Source: Dongia_B soli
GTDB taxonomy: Bacteria > Pseudomonadota > Alphaproteobacteria > Dongiales > Dongiaceae
Length of the DNA stretch: 64,000 nucleotides
Assembly (NCBI RefSeq): GCF_034044715.1
Contig: NZ_JAXCLW010000001.1
Span: 496,001 to 560,000 of the forward strand
Reading direction: 5' to 3'
Shown: piece by piece, positions 53,152 to 61,419 of the stretch
Position numbering within the stretch: position 1 is the stretch's first letter
Layout of the letters: each line of letters opens with the position of its first letter
Position numbers and translations under genes: made by a program
The notes under the pieces: generated by a model
Told to the model about the DNA's origin: nothing
The model's database searches: none
The model's input: the letters and a program-made list of their open reading frames with translations, nothing else

Positions 53152-55299
53152 GTGGCGCCTTTTGCCGGCAAATTGGAAGCTAAAACCGGGCTGGGGACGC
53201 AGATCGCCGATGGCGATCTGCGTGAGCGCGACCTCGCCGAGGCCGGGTTGCTCTGGCGCTTTTGCGAGACCGATGGCAGCGCCCTGGGAATCTATGACGC
53301 GGATGACAGGCTCATTCGCTGCAACGAAGCGATGGTGCGCCTTTTCCCCGAGCTCACCGGGCATTTGCAGCCTGGCCAGGGGCTTGAAGCAGGTATCCGG
53401 CAATTCTACCGCCGTGCTTTGCCGTATCGCTCCAGGACCGAGCTGGAAGATATGATCCAGGCGTCACTCTGCGGCCTGCACCAGGATGGCGCCGATTACA
53501 CCGTCTTCGTGCCGGAACGCGGCTGGCTGCGCAGTCGCGTGCTGCGGCTGGCGCGCGGCGGTTGGGCGCGTATCTGGCAGGATATCACTGCGACTCATGT
53601 GGCCCGGTTGGGGCATTTCGACATCAAGAAAACCTTGGCCAGCATCGGCATCGGCTATGCGCTTTTCGATGCGGATCGGTCCTTCGTCAGCAACAACGAA
53701 ATCTACACCCGCTTCTTTCCGGTGGTGGAGCCCTATTGCCGATCGCGTAACAGTTATGAAGATCATATCAGGCAGATTGCCGGTTCGCTGGAGACCGATT
53801 GTGCCAAGCGCCTGGGCAGTCATACCATCGCATCGGCGCCGGGCGAGCTCGATTTGAAACTTCGTCAGGCAGGAGGTGGATGGCTGTCGCTGGAGCAGCG
53901 CATGCTGGAAGGCGGTGGCATCATCTGCCTGTGGCGGGACGCCACCCGGCAGCATGAATACGAACAGCACCTGAAGCAGCTTGCCTATCACCACAGCGAA
54001 AGCGGTCTGCCCAACGAAGCCAATTTGCGGCAGCACCTGTACAATCTGATGGGGGAGACCCGCGACATCACCCTGATCTGCGTGCAGGTGGCGGATTTCA
54101 AGATCCTGCGGAGTACGTTCGGCGTCGATATCGCCGAACAGATCCTGGTCCTGTTTGCAACGCGGCTCAGCGGCGAGAGCAATCTGTGGCTGGCCCATCT
54201 CGGCACCTCGGATTTCATACTGGTGCTGCGCAGCCGTGCGCCCCATGTCGTCACCGAAGCGACCGACCGCATCCACATGCTCTGCGACCAGCCGATCGCC
54301 TTCGGCCGCCGGCAGGTCACGCTGCGAAGCCGGATCGGCGTCGCCAGCATGAATGACCATGAAGCCGATATCGGCGATCTGGTGGAAGATGCCGAGATCG
54401 CTGCCTTGCAAGCCGATAGCAGTGATCACCGCGGACCGGTTTTCTTCGATCCCAGCATCCGGACTGCGTTGATGCTGCGGCACGAGATCGAAGGCGATTT
54501 GCGGCGGGCGCTGCAGAACAACGACGAATTATGGCTGGCTTATCAGCCGATCATGCATATGCAGAATGGCGAGGTGGCTGGCTTCGAGGCTTTGGCGCGC
54601 TGGTCGCATCCAACGCGCGGCCCAATCAACCCAGCCGATTTCATCCCGATCGCCGAATGGTCGGGCTTGATCGTTCCGCTCGGTCAGGCCGTGTTTCGCC
54701 GCGCTTGCGAGCAATTGGTCGCCTGGCGCGCGATATCGCCCTCGGCCGACCTCTTCGTCTCCGTCAATCTTTCGGCTCTGCAAATGGCGCATCCGCATCT
54801 GGTCGGCGAAATCAGCTGGATTCTGGACCAGACCGGCGCCAATCCGAAGCAAATCAAGCTGGAACTGACCGAGAGTTCGGTGATGCATAATCCGGATGCG
54901 GCGATCCGCGTGATCGAGAAACTGCGTCACATCGGCTTCCGGATCTCGATTGACGACTTCGGCACCGGCTATTCCTCGCTCGCGCATCTGCACCGCCTGC
55001 CGATCGACAGCTTGAAGATCGATCAATCTTTCATCCGACCCCTGACTGATGCGGCGCGCAATCTCGAAATGGCGCGGCTGATCATCGAGCTCGGCCATCT
55101 GTTGCGGCTTGAAGTGGTGGCAGAAGGCATCGAGCGCAGTTCGCATATGGAATTGCTGAAGGGACTGGGCTGCGATCTCGGCCAAGGTTATCTGTTCAGC
55201 CGGCCACTACCGGCCAGCGCGGTGCGGGATATGCTGCTGGCAAACCGGCTCTATGCTCCCGCGGAGTCGGGACGTCACGGCGCGCGCAGCAACTCCTGA
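53152..55299 (+). CDS. PAS-linked cyclic-di-GMP phosphodiesterase with degenerate GGDEF
   Basis: 715 residues. Two PAS-like segments (about 34-140 and 155-270) are followed by a degenerate GGDEF domain (about 285-430; GTSDF stands where GGDEF should be, and SGLPNE replaces the usual TGLPNR). The EAL domain (about 450-695) looks active: FEALARW, VSVNLSALQM, KLELTESSVM, SIDDFGTGYSSLAHL, LKIDQSFI and VVAEGIE. It should hydrolyse cyclic-di-GMP in response to a signal sensed by PAS. GTG 53152 has no clear ribosome site. Its last 25 bases overlap the convergent neighbour. Confidence 0.88.
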   Translation: MAPFAGKLEAKTGLGTQIADGDLRERDLAEAGLLWRFCETDGSALGIYDADDRLIRCNEAMVRLFPELTGHLQPGQGLEAGIRQFYRRALPYRSRTELEDMIQASLCGLHQDGADYTVFVPERGWLRSRVLRLARGGWARIWQDITATHVARLGHFDIKKTLASIGIGYALFDADRSFVSNNEIYTRFFPVVEPYCRSRNSYEDHIRQIAGSLETDCAKRLGSHTIASAPGELDLKLRQAGGGWLSLEQRMLEGGGIICLWRDATRQHEYEQHLKQLAYHHSESGLPNEANLRQHLYNLMGETRDITLICVQVADFKILRSTFGVDIAEQILVLFATRLSGESNLWLAHLGTSDFILVLRSRAPHVVTEATDRIHMLCDQPIAFGRRQVTLRSRIGVASMNDHEADIGDLVEDAEIAALQADSSDHRGPVFFDPSIRTALMLRHEIEGDLRRALQNNDELWLAYQPIMHMQNGEVAGFEALARWSHPTRGPINPADFIPIAEWSGLIVPLGQAVFRRACEQLVAWRAISPSADLFVSVNLSALQMAHPHLVGEISWILDQTGANPKQIKLELTESSVMHNPDAAIRVIEKLRHIGFRISIDDFGTGYSSLAHLHRLPIDSLKIDQSFIRPLTDAARNLEMARLIIELGHLLRLEVVAEGIERSSHMELLKGLGCDLGQGYLFSRPLPASAVRDMLLANRLYAPAESGRHGARSNS

Positions 55300-55982
55300 C
55301 GCACCGTCGACCCGTCTTTGGCGATCAGTTCCCCGGCCACCAGCACGCCTCTCTCGTCATACCAAAGCTCGCGCTGGATATCGCCCTCGACGGTGTAATG
55401 CCGGGCTTTGACATTGCCGTAAGGCAGCTTCAGGGTAACTGCGCCGTTATCCTTGATGGTGACGGCGCGGATCTTGGCCCGGGAGGTGTCGATGATCTGC
55501 GTCTGCTTGACCGAATCGGCATTCCAGAAACTGCTGGGATAGATACCGAAAGGCGCTTCGCGCTTTTTGCCGTTATAAGTGCCCGTCAGCTTCTCACCCG
55601 ATCGGGCCATGTCCGCCTTCTTATCCTGGCCGTCGTCATCGGCTACCGAACTGAAAGACACCATCTTGCCGTCCTGCCACACCTCCTCCACATGTTGATC
55701 GAAGTCATAGAGGCTGAGGCCGAGAAGTTTGACATCGACCTTGGCATCAGTGATGACGGTGAGATCATCGCCGCGCCGATCAAATGTGAGGCGTTGTTCG
55801 CCGATGACCTCACCGCCGCGCATCACCTGGTAGATGAAGGTGCCGGAAGGTGCGTCGGCCGCGGTGATCGCTTCGGCATCGCTGCTGACGAAACTGGCGA
55901 AAAAGAGGACGGTGGCCAGCAGGCAGCCGGCGGAACGGATCACGAGCCGGTTGACGGCGCTCAGGCTTTGGATCATCAACAA
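55275..55982 (-). CDS. Secreted protein of the DUF6134/DUF3108 type
   Basis: 235 residues. A signal peptide (SAGCLLATVLFFASFVSSDAEA) is followed by a beta-rich domain: GTFIYQVMRGGEVIGEQRLTFDRRGDDLTV, LGLSLYDFDQHVEEVWQDGKMVSFSS, and HYTVEGDIQRELWYDERGVLVAGEL. This matches the DUF6134 pattern, a periplasmic family without known function. ATG 55976 is an alternative start. It overlaps the EAL gene end-to-end by 25 bases. Confidence 0.75.
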   Translation of the reverse strand: MLMIQSLSAVNRLVIRSAGCLLATVLFFASFVSSDAEAITAADAPSGTFIYQVMRGGEVIGEQRLTFDRRGDDLTVITDAKVDVKLLGLSLYDFDQHVEEVWQDGKMVSFSSVADDDGQDKKADMARSGEKLTGTYNGKKREAPFGIYPSSFWNADSVKQTQIIDTSRAKIRAVTIKDNGAVTLKLPYGNVKARHYTVEGDIQRELWYDERGVLVAGELIAKDGSTVRQELLRAP

Positions 55983-56064
55983 CTCCGAATCCCGACGGTT
56001 ATTGCGGTATGCGCCGCAAGATAAGGTGTCGCAAGGCGACTAAGCAAATGATCGACTGGGCAAA

Positions 56065-57009
56065 ATGATCGACAGTTCAGACAGCGGTGTCAATTTTCAC
56101 GCACTCGGGTTCTACGCTACCGGGGATTTCGACCGTTGCGCGACGATCCGCCAGGACACCACTTGGCTCGTCGAACGCCTGCAAGACCCCTATAGCTTGC
56201 TGCATCTCGTTTGGCGAGGCCGTAATCTTGTAGTGAATGCCGATGTGCCCCGGGCCCATTTTTTGCCCTTGCGCGATCACCGAGATTTGATCGCCGCCCA
56301 GACTGACATCATCCTGTTGGGCCGCGCCGGCGAAGCGACCTATTTCGCCCTCGATATTTCCGGGCTGGACGAAGAATCGGTGATAGCCTTTGGCGAGTTC
56401 GCCGAATTGCGCAGCATCGGCCAGCTCACACCCCAACGCGACGGCGCATTGATGGCTTATGCCCGCGGCCTGTCGCATTGGCATGAGCGCCACCGCTTCT
56501 GCGGGCGATGCGGCTCACCGACCGCTACCGAAGCGGCTGGCCACCAACGGCGCTGCACCAATCCTGCCTGCGCCCTGCAGCATTTTCCCCGGCTGGACCC
56601 GGCCGTCATCATGCGAATAACCCACCGCCACCCACAATATGGCGAACGAATCCTCCTGGCGCGCCAGGCCAATTGGTCGCCCGGCATGCATTCCGTGCTC
56701 GCCGGATTCGTCGAAACGGGCGAAACCTTGGAAGCGGCGGTCGCGCGGGAAACTTATGAGGAGGTGGGACTTCGGGTCGAAAATATCCGATATTTCGGTT
56801 CTCAGCCCTGGCCCTTTCCGTCATCGCTGATGCTGGGTTTTACCGCCGAAGCAAGCGATAGCAACATCTGCCTCGATCTGGTGGAACTGGAAAGCGCCCG
56901 CTGGCTAACGAAGGACCAACTTCGTCGGTCCCCGGAAAACGATGACTTCCGGCTCCCACGCGCCGATTCGATCTCGCGCCGTCTGATCGAGGATTGGGTG
57001 AGGGATTAA
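56065..57009 (+). CDS. nudC: NAD+ diphosphatase / RNA decapping hydrolase NudC
   Basis: 314 residues. The zinc ribbon (FCGRCGSPT and RRCTNPACA) and the Nudix box GFVETGETLEAAVARETYEEVG (GX5EX7REUXEEXGU) are both present, and SQPWPFPSSLMLGF just after the box is the NudC-specific SQPWPFPxS motif. It cleaves NAD(H) to NMN and AMP and removes NAD caps from RNA. All catalytic Glu residues are conserved. Confidence 0.95.
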   Translation: MIDSSDSGVNFHALGFYATGDFDRCATIRQDTTWLVERLQDPYSLLHLVWRGRNLVVNADVPRAHFLPLRDHRDLIAAQTDIILLGRAGEATYFALDISGLDEESVIAFGEFAELRSIGQLTPQRDGALMAYARGLSHWHERHRFCGRCGSPTATEAAGHQRRCTNPACALQHFPRLDPAVIMRITHRHPQYGERILLARQANWSPGMHSVLAGFVETGETLEAAVARETYEEVGLRVENIRYFGSQPWPFPSSLMLGFTAEASDSNICLDLVELESARWLTKDQLRRSPENDDFRLPRADSISRRLIEDWVRD

Positions 57010-57297
57010 CGGTACCCGCCCCGCCGGCGCACGCGCACCGGTACGGCTTTGGGCGCGGGATGAGGAAATGTGGGGAGCAGCGCGCTGATCGCTTCCCCGG
57101 TCTTTGCAATCAATCGCCTTATCTTCGCCGGCAACCGCATCTCTCACCTCCCCGGCCACGTTCCGCGCGCCGGCAATATTGGTCGCCTGTCAGCGACATT
57201 GATGGCCTGCCTATCAACATGGGCAAGAGTTCCGCCAAAGACCAGGGCTTATCGCCCCATGACGCCATCGAATTTGCGTGAACAGCTATGCGGATTT

Positions 57298-57331
57298 GCC
57301 GGCGCGCTTTATCAGGCGCCGGCTCGCTTTT
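57298..57331 (+). terminator. Rho-independent terminator between nudC and pheA
   Basis: GCCGGCGC 57298-57305 pairs with GCGCCGGC 57316-57323, then TCGCTTTT. It is 290 bases after nudC. The rest of the 332-base gap 57010-57341 shows nothing recognisable. Confidence 0.5.
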
Positions 57332-57341
57332 CCGCCCGGCC

Positions 57342-58196
57342 CTACGCCTGCTGATCGCGGAATGGATTGGCGGGATAGACGCCAAGGATGCGCACCTCGC
57401 GCGAGAAGAAGCTCAATTCCTCCAGCGCCAAGCGCACCGGACGTTGGTCCGGATGCCCCATGATGTCGGCATAGAACTGCGCCACGGTGAAATTGCCATC
57501 CAGCAGATAGCTTTCCAGCTTGGTGATATTGATCCCGTTGGTAGCAAAACCGCCCAGCGCCTTGTACAGCGCCGCCGGCACCGATCGGACCCGGAAGACG
57601 AAACTGGTGATCACCGGCCCCTTCGTCGGATCGGGATCGATCGGCTCTCGGCTCATCACCACCATGCGGGTGGTGTTGTGATCAGCATCTTCGATATCGG
57701 ATTTCAGAATATCGAGGCCGTGAATCTCCGCCGCCAGGGATGAGGCGATGGCGCCTGCAGTCGGATCGCCCTGCGCCGCGACCTCCGCCGCCGCCCCCGC
57801 CGTATCGGCGCGCACGATCGGCGTCAGGCCCATCTCGCGGATCGCCTTGCGGCATTGCGACAAGGCCTGAACATGGCTGGCGACGGTTTTGAGATTAGCC
57901 AAGGTGGCACCTTTCGGCGCCAGCAGGTTGTGATTCACCCGTTGAAAATGCTCGCCGATGATATGCAGCCCCGATTCCGGCAGCAGGTGATGGATATCGG
58001 CGACGCGGCCCGCCAAGGAGTTTTCGATCGGTATCATCGCCAACCTTGCAGCGCCAGCATGCACGGCCGCGAAGGCGTCTTCAAAGCTTTCACAAGGCAG
58101 CGTGGTCATCGACGGAAAGGCCGCGCGGCACGCCAGATCGGAATAAGCGCCGGGGAGGCCCTGGAAGGCGATGATGTTATCTGTCTTGCTGGCCAC
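57342..58196 (-). CDS. pheA: Prephenate dehydratase
   Basis: 284 residues from GTG 58196 (GGAG five bases before). It converts prephenate to phenylpyruvate in phenylalanine synthesis. The catalytic domain has IAFQGLPGAYSDLACR, MIPIENSLAGRVADIHHLL and DADHNTTRMVVM (the catalytic Thr is in TTRM). A C-terminal ACT domain (ITSFVFRVRSVPAALYKALGGFATNGINITKLES) should sense phenylalanine. No chorismate mutase domain is fused. It is 90 bases downstream of kdsB. Confidence 0.94.
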   Translation of the reverse strand: MASKTDNIIAFQGLPGAYSDLACRAAFPSMTTLPCESFEDAFAAVHAGAARLAMIPIENSLAGRVADIHHLLPESGLHIIGEHFQRVNHNLLAPKGATLANLKTVASHVQALSQCRKAIREMGLTPIVRADTAGAAAEVAAQGDPTAGAIASSLAAEIHGLDILKSDIEDADHNTTRMVVMSREPIDPDPTKGPVITSFVFRVRSVPAALYKALGGFATNGINITKLESYLLDGNFTVAQFYADIMGHPDQRPVRLALEELSFFSREVRILGVYPANPFRDQQA

Positions 58197-58286
58197 GTTT
58201 GCTCCGCTTGGTCTGTTGCCGCCGGATCCCACGGATGATGCTCCATCTACGAGATGACGATGGATCGGATCAGGATCCTTGTTCCT

Positions 58287-59036
58287 TCAGGATCGCCCGT
58301 CCTTCAGGATCGTCCTGGCGCGTTCGAGGTCGGCGGGAGTATCGACACCGAGCGGGAGCGTGTCAACGAGCGCCACATCGATGCGCATGCCGGCTTCCAG
58401 TGCCCGCAATTGCTCGAGCTTCTCGCGCCGCTCTAGCACGCCCGGCGGCAAGGCGACGAATTGCGTCAATGCCGAGCGTCGATACGCGTAAAGCCCGATA
58501 TGATGGTAATGTGGCCCATCATTGGCCGGCACCGTGGCGCGGCTGAAATAGAGCGCCCGGGCGACATCATGGCCTGGCGCGAAAGCCGCCACTGCCTTCA
58601 CCACATTCGGATCGTGACGCTCTTCCTCCCGGCTGATCGCCACCGCCAAAGTCGCGATATCGACTGACGGATCCTCCAACGGCACCAGGGAGCGTCGGAT
58701 CAAAGCGGGGTCGATGGTAGGCAAGTCGCCCTGGACATTGACTACGACATCATGTCGGCCGACCGGATCGATGCGGCCCAACGCTTCGAAAATCCGATCT
58801 GATCCGGACGGATGGTCGGGGTCGGTCAGGACAGCCTGGCCGCCAGCGGCCTGAACCGCTGCGACGATTGCCGGTTCGGCCGCCGCCACGTAAACCGGGC
58901 CGATCTTGGCCTCCATGGCGCGGCGCCAAACCTGAACGATCATCGGCTGGCCGCCGATATCCGCTAATGGCTTGTCGGGCAACCGTGTCGAGCCGAGACG
59001 GGCCGGGATGAGGACGACGGGCGAAATGGCGCTCAT
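58287..59036 (-). CDS. kdsB: 3-deoxy-manno-octulosonate cytidylyltransferase
   Basis: 249 residues, normal length. It activates KDO as CMP-KDO for lipopolysaccharide inner core synthesis. IPARLGSTRLPDKPLADIGGQPMI is the nucleotide-binding start, and HPSGSDRI, VVNVQGDLPTIDP and HHIGLYAYRRSAL are the other signatures. Its presence indicates a normal LPS. It precedes pheA on the same strand. Confidence 0.95.
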   Translation of the reverse strand: MSAISPVVLIPARLGSTRLPDKPLADIGGQPMIVQVWRRAMEAKIGPVYVAAAEPAIVAAVQAAGGQAVLTDPDHPSGSDRIFEALGRIDPVGRHDVVVNVQGDLPTIDPALIRRSLVPLEDPSVDIATLAVAISREEERHDPNVVKAVAAFAPGHDVARALYFSRATVPANDGPHYHHIGLYAYRRSALTQFVALPPGVLERREKLEQLRALEAGMRIDVALVDTLPLGVDTPADLERARTILKDGRS

Positions 59037-59480
59037 GCTAAACCTGGAAATAAAGCTCTATCAAAGACAGCCCTGGTGGCGTAGGGCTCGGAAGGGACGA
59101 GATTAACCTTCCGTCCTTGTTCCATGGCCGACCACCGACCGGGCGCGACATTATGCCGCGAACGCGGAAAAATCCACCAACCCCTTCGCGCCAAGCGGGC
59201 CGAAAGGGAGAAATCGCCCGATTGCTTGCGTCCGACGCCGCCGATACCCGTTTCGGCAGCATCCCTAGAAGCCTGTTCCGCTGCCCTTTCGCGCCCTTGT
59301 TTTAGCGGCACCGTCTATTGGACAGCGGCGGTTAAAGCCGCTAAATTCCGAGCCCGAAATCACGGCGGTCTGCTAGGGGATTGCGCCGATCTGTCTGTTT
59401 CTTCCACCTGTTTTACCGGATAGCTGGCAGGCGAGCGTTATCGGGATCCGACCGTCGAATGTGGCCGAGGGATTGCACGA
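59037..59480. other. Intergenic region without recognisable gene
   Basis: 444 bases between divergent kdsB and the di-heme cytochrome gene. Both promoters should lie here. I see no convincing ORF, hairpin or repeat. Confidence 0.5.
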
Positions 59481-60503
59481 ATGTCATCATTGGAAATGAA
59501 CAAGATCGCAGCCGCCATTCTGGTCGGGGGTATTTTGACCCTGGGTGTCGGTATCGTCTCCAACGCGATCTACAACCCTGAACGCCGCGCACATGAGGGC
59601 GCAGGCGGTGAAGAAGGTGGCGCGGCGCCGGCGCCAGCCGCCGCGCCGGTCGCCGTCGAGCCGATCAGCAAGTTGCTGGCCAGTGCCGACCCGGCCAAGG
59701 GCGAGGCCATCGCCAAGAAGTGCATGACCTGCCATACTTTCGAAAAGGGTGGCCCGAATAAGGTCGGTCCGGATCTTTGGGGCGTCATCGGTCGCCAGGC
59801 TGGCAGCCATGAAGGCTTCGCTTATTCCGATGCCATCAAGGCCGTGGGCAAGCCCTGGACCTATGAAATGATCAATCACTTCATCGCCAATCCGAAGCAA
59901 TATGCGCCGGGTACCAAGATGACCTTCCCCGGCCTGCCGAAGGCCGAAGACCGCGCCAATGTGATCGCCTTCATCCGCACCAAGGCGGACAGCCCGGCGC
60001 CGCTGCCGAGCGATGCCGATATCCAGGCGGCCGAAGATCAGTACAAGAAGGACCAGGAAGCGGCTGCCAAGCCGGCGGCTGAAGCGCCGAAGCCGGAAGC
60101 AAACGCTGCCGCGCCGGCGACCGGCGGTGGTGAAGCCAGCGGCTTCCAGCCCTCGCTGTCGATGATCGCCGCGGCCGATCCGGCCAAGGGCGAGGCCATC
60201 TCCAAGAAGTGCCTGACCTGCCATACCTTCGCCAAGGGCGGCCCCAACAAGATCGGTCCGGATCTTTGGAGCGTCATCGGTCGCCAGGCCGGCAGCCATG
60301 AAGGCTTCGCTTATTCCGATGCGATCAAGAAACTCGGCAAGCCCTGGGATTTTGAATCGCTCGATCACTTCATCTACAGCCCGAAGGACTTCGCGCCGGG
60401 CACCAAGATGACCTTTGCCGGCTTGAAGAAGCCGGAAGAGCGAGCGGCGCTGCTGCGCTGGCTGCGTGATCAGAACGACAACCCGCCCGAACTGCCGAAA
60501 TAA
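59481..60503 (+). CDS. Membrane-anchored di-heme cytochrome c made of two tandem c-type domains
   Basis: 340 residues. An uncleaved N-terminal helix (MNKIAAAILVGGILTLGVGIV) anchors it in the membrane. Domain 1 binds heme at CMTCH (81-85) with Met147 (APGTKMTF) as likely sixth ligand; domain 2 at CLTCH (244-248) with Met310. The domains are offset by exactly 163 residues, separated by an Ala/Pro/Lys/Glu linker, and very similar even at the DNA level. Each resembles the CycM/c552 carrier between the bc1 complex and oxidases. The start could be Met6. Confidence 0.9.
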   Translation: MSSLEMNKIAAAILVGGILTLGVGIVSNAIYNPERRAHEGAGGEEGGAAPAPAAAPVAVEPISKLLASADPAKGEAIAKKCMTCHTFEKGGPNKVGPDLWGVIGRQAGSHEGFAYSDAIKAVGKPWTYEMINHFIANPKQYAPGTKMTFPGLPKAEDRANVIAFIRTKADSPAPLPSDADIQAAEDQYKKDQEAAAKPAAEAPKPEANAAAPATGGGEASGFQPSLSMIAAADPAKGEAISKKCLTCHTFAKGGPNKIGPDLWSVIGRQAGSHEGFAYSDAIKKLGKPWDFESLDHFIYSPKDFAPGTKMTFAGLKKPEERAALLRWLRDQNDNPPELPK

Positions 60504-60513
60504 GCCGCAGTTC

Positions 60514-61326
60514 ATGGCGAGCGGCGTTCCGACGGATATCGAGAACCAGACATCGGTCGACCAGGCCTTCATTGACCTGGCCGACCGTCTGGCCGATGCC
60601 AGCGGGACGATCCTGCGAAATTACTACCGGCGGAAAGTCGCCATCATCGACAAACCGGACGAAACCCCCGTCACGCAGGCCGACCGGGAATGCGAATCCA
60701 CCTTGCGCGGGTTGATCGCCCAGGCCTTTCCATCGCATGGCATCGTCGGGGAGGAATTCGGGACTGAGCGCGGTGATGCCGATTACGTCTGGGTTCTCGA
60801 CCCGCTCGACGGCACCAAGGCCTTCGTCACCGGCCGGCCCCTCTATGGCACACTGATTTCGTTGCTGCATCGCGACCGCCCGATCATGGGGGTCATCGAT
60901 ATGCCGATCCTGCGGGACCGCTGGATCGGCGCCGCCGGCCGCGCCACCACGCTCAACGGCGAGGCCTGCACCGCCCGCCCCTGCGCCGCCTTGTCTGCGG
61001 CCTATCTTTCTACCGTTTCACCGCTCGCCTTCCCCGACCGGCAGTCTTTCGACAAATTCGAATCGGTGCGCCACCGGGCGAAAACGACCACCTATGGCGG
61101 CGATTGCTATCAGTATGGCATGGTCGCCACCGGCTTCATCGATGTGGTGATCGAAGCCAATCTCGGCATCTACGATTTCCTCGCCCTGGCGCCCATTATC
61201 CAGGGCGCCGGCGGCGTCATCACCAATTGGCGGGGCGAACCACTGACCCGGCATTCCGGCGATAAAGTCTTGGCCTGCGGCGATCGCCGCGTGCATGCCG
61301 AAACCCTTCCACTGCTGCAGGATTGA
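60514..61326 (+). CDS. hisN: Inositol monophosphatase-family phosphatase, probable histidinol-phosphatase
   Basis: 270 residues from ATG 60514, 10 bases after the cytochrome gene. The metal sites are GEEFG and DPLDGTKAFVTG (the DPxDGT motif), and the late site is YDFLALAPIIQGAGGVITNWRG. KPDETPVTQADRECE is the usual Mg2+ loop. The TKAFVTGRPLYGTLI wording is that of the HisN group, which dephosphorylates histidinol phosphate in alphaproteobacteria and actinobacteria. A general inositol phosphatase is the alternative. Confidence 0.87.
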   Translation: MASGVPTDIENQTSVDQAFIDLADRLADASGTILRNYYRRKVAIIDKPDETPVTQADRECESTLRGLIAQAFPSHGIVGEEFGTERGDADYVWVLDPLDGTKAFVTGRPLYGTLISLLHRDRPIMGVIDMPILRDRWIGAAGRATTLNGEACTARPCAALSAAYLSTVSPLAFPDRQSFDKFESVRHRAKTTTYGGDCYQYGMVATGFIDVVIEANLGIYDFLALAPIIQGAGGVITNWRGEPLTRHSGDKVLACGDRRVHAETLPLLQD

Positions 61327-61419
61327 GCTCGGCCGGCGACAATCACGGCTGTTCGCTTTCCATTTGCGCAAAGCTTCCGTTACACTGCCGCCAAACAGTT
61401 CGGCGGTATTGGATAGCTT

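Noticed and set aside
59487..60572. 361-codon minus-strand frame over the di-heme cytochrome
   Set aside because: It repeats with the same period as the cytochrome duplication, so it is only the reverse of that gene.
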